Part shown: piece after piece, positions 62,603-64,000 of the stretch | Numbering within the stretch: the first letter of the stretch is position 1 | Layout of the letters: each line of letters begins with the position of its first letter | NCBI GenBank assembly: GCA_916610825.1 | Contig: OU744448.1 | Span: 3,319,611 to 3,383,610 of the forward strand | Direction: 5' to 3' | Source of the DNA: Haliclystus octoradiatus | Lineage: Eukaryota > Cnidaria > Staurozoa > Stauromedusae > Haliclystidae | Length of the DNA stretch: 64,000 nucleotides | Translations under genes and position numbers: made by a program | The notes under the pieces: model-generated | What the model saw: the letters and a program-made list of their open reading frames with translations, nothing else | The model's database searches: none | What the model was told of the DNA's origin: nothing

Positions 62603-63854
62603 ATGATTCGTAAAGGATATTTAAGAACAATTTTGTTTGCTTGCTTTTGGTTATGCTTTATAGCAATCACACGTGAGTAGATAATAATGTTATTTATTTG
62701 AAGTTCTGAGTCCTTTTCAAATATATTATTTAGTAAAACAAATTTTTCATTGTTTATAATTTTCTCGTTTCAGGCGGGCACCGCGAAACATCTTTGTGCT
62801 CTTTTATTCAGTACTCAAAATGTCAAGATTGTGATTGTGCTTCTCCTCAACAAGAAACAAATATTTATGATTACATGAAGTCTGTTTTAATGAAATTTAC
62901 ATCTTGCGAATGTAAAACAAAATGCCAAAAGTGAGTATATATATATCATTATAAAAATAATGCCGTAATATATTAATTATTAATTATATTTGGAAATCCT
63001 ACATTTTTTCAATTTCTAACATATGATGATCGCATCTGAAAAATGTATGAAACGCATTAATTCAAGCCAATCATTTAAATCATTTCAAAATGCATTTGAA
63101 CATGATACTGAAGATAGAAAGATCATAATTGTGAAAATCTAGTTTCGCTCATTTCTAGAAATTATCTAGCCTGTGTTGCACAAATAATTTTTCTTACGAA
63201 AGAATAACGTATCTGTCACATCATCTATTTTTATTCCTTCGCTTGATTGCCTATCCAATTCTGAACTTCAAATCCATAAAAGCCGTTATAGAAGCGTTTG
63301 ATTTTGAGTCCGGCTCCGAAAATGTACGAGAAATAGACTTAGATTCCGGCAGCGGTTTCAAAACATTTGAAGACATACTGCTGTAAATTTCCGAAATTGT
63401 ATTAATTTATCAACCTAAAATTTATCCTGCGTTTCAGATAATCTTTTTTGAATAGTAGACAAAGAAAAAGTTTGCCTGCTTCGCCGGATACTCTAAATTA
63501 ATCAAACATAGAAATGTGCAGAATAAGTAACGTATTCTGAAATACATTTAGCCGCAATGCAACCTCCTACATAGACATATCCAGCCAATGTTTGAGTTTT
63601 CACTGTAACTCCAGGCTTGCATTTTATAGACTCCGGCTCCGACATCTGAATGACAAAAATTCACTCCAGTCCGACTGCGTTTTCAGTATATATTCTGCTA
63701 CCGGAGTCGGATTTTGATTCTGGCTTCTGTATATTTACTGTACCTTTGCTCTCTAGACAAAAACTTTGTTTGGCATCATTATTTTGTGTTTCAGTGTAGT
63801 CTCTGTCTTTAGAGGTACGAACGAGATTTTAATCTTACTTCATATATACGAAAA
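62603..63854 (+). CDS. Secreted Cys-rich protein, 5' exons (partial, unrecognised)
   Basis: Three in-phase exons: 62603-62672 (MIRKGYLRTILFACFWLCFI..., a clear signal peptide), 62774-62930 and 63795-63854. The donors are GTGAGT, GTGAGT and GTAAGC; the acceptors are TTTCAG and GTTTCAG. Exon 2 encodes CSF..CQDCDCASPQQE and SCECKTKCQK, with eight Cys in 52 residues, including CxxCxC and CxCxxxC. It should be disulfide-bonded outside the cell. Exon 3 (NVVSVFRGTNEILILLHIYE) is less certain: it is short and rests on splice signals and phase only. The gene continues beyond the right edge. I do not recognise the family. The promoter-proximal 217-bp sequence is duplicated. Confidence 0.62.
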
Positions 63855-64000
63855 GTAAGCAACTCGTTCACGATTATAGTAAATTATTTAACATCCAAGC
63901 ACGTCACAGAGTAAAATAGCGTGTAACACAGAACCTATTCTTCCTTGAATTAATTGAGTATTTTGCTTTCGCTAATTACTTTATTAAATTATAATAATTT
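62931..64000. other. Introns of the secreted-protein gene / right edge
   Basis: Apart from the exon at 63795-63854, nothing coding is seen. 63290-63740 contains a repeated phrase TCCGGCTCCGA / CCGGAGTCGGA in both orientations (63308, 63625, 63700), which looks like a small dispersed repeat. Confidence 0.45.

Overview
This is a eukaryotic, AT-rich, intron- and repeat-rich window from an animal, probably an invertebrate deuterostome. A tunicate is my best guess. The conserved proteins are clearly metazoan but fast-evolving, exons are short (mostly 50-130 bp) with clean GT-AG borders, and a strong pyrimidine-AG site lies just before the start codon of at least two genes, as expected for spliced-leader trans-splicing. 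The species is an inference; no rRNA, mitochondrial or diagnostic sequence is present.

Genes, left to right. (1) Positions 1754-13219, minus: the 5' nine coding exons of GUF1 (mitochondrial LepA/EF4-type GTPase), running off the left edge. (2) 13250-13910, plus: a C1orf131/DUF4602-family protein whose ATG is only 30 bp from the GUF1 ATG (head-to-head pair). (3) 14560-16140, minus: a hinderin (KIAA1328)-like coiled-coil protein. (4) 16418-16948, plus: an unrecognised basic protein, divergent from hinderin. (5) 20264-20941, minus: the last two exons of VMA21 (V-ATPase assembly). (6) 25714-57187, plus: a complete 24-coding-exon INTS9 gene (643 aa) beginning with a 9-nt coding micro-exon and spread over 31 kb of transposon-filled introns. 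(7) 62603-63854 and beyond, plus: the 5' part of an unrecognised secreted Cys-rich protein gene, leaving the window on the right.

Mobile DNA dominates. There is a decayed DIRS-type tyrosine-recombinase retroelement (4.3-7.5 kb) in a GUF1 intron. Two Penelope-like elements lie head-to-head in INTS9 intron 3 (29.5-32.8 kb), with a third fragment at 55.2-55.8 kb. A 1.9-kb LTR element (57.8-59.8 kb) has intact 160-bp LTRs and a 5-bp target duplication, but its interior is deleted and carries an inverted integrase fragment. At least eight copies or fragments of one tRNA-derived SINE and three of another are present, with about a dozen terminal-inverted-repeat (MITE-like) families. A very abundant foldback family is built from the palindrome TTCATGAAC. 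INTS9 intron 3 also holds a composite of long perfect hairpins, (TAA)n arrays and a mirrored unique unit, plus a hexanucleotide array.

The host genes are housekeeping functions (mitochondrial translation, ribosome biogenesis, V-ATPase assembly, snRNA 3' processing). They are not an operon or pathway; the only evident shared regulation is the two divergent promoters at 13.2 kb and 16.2 kb.
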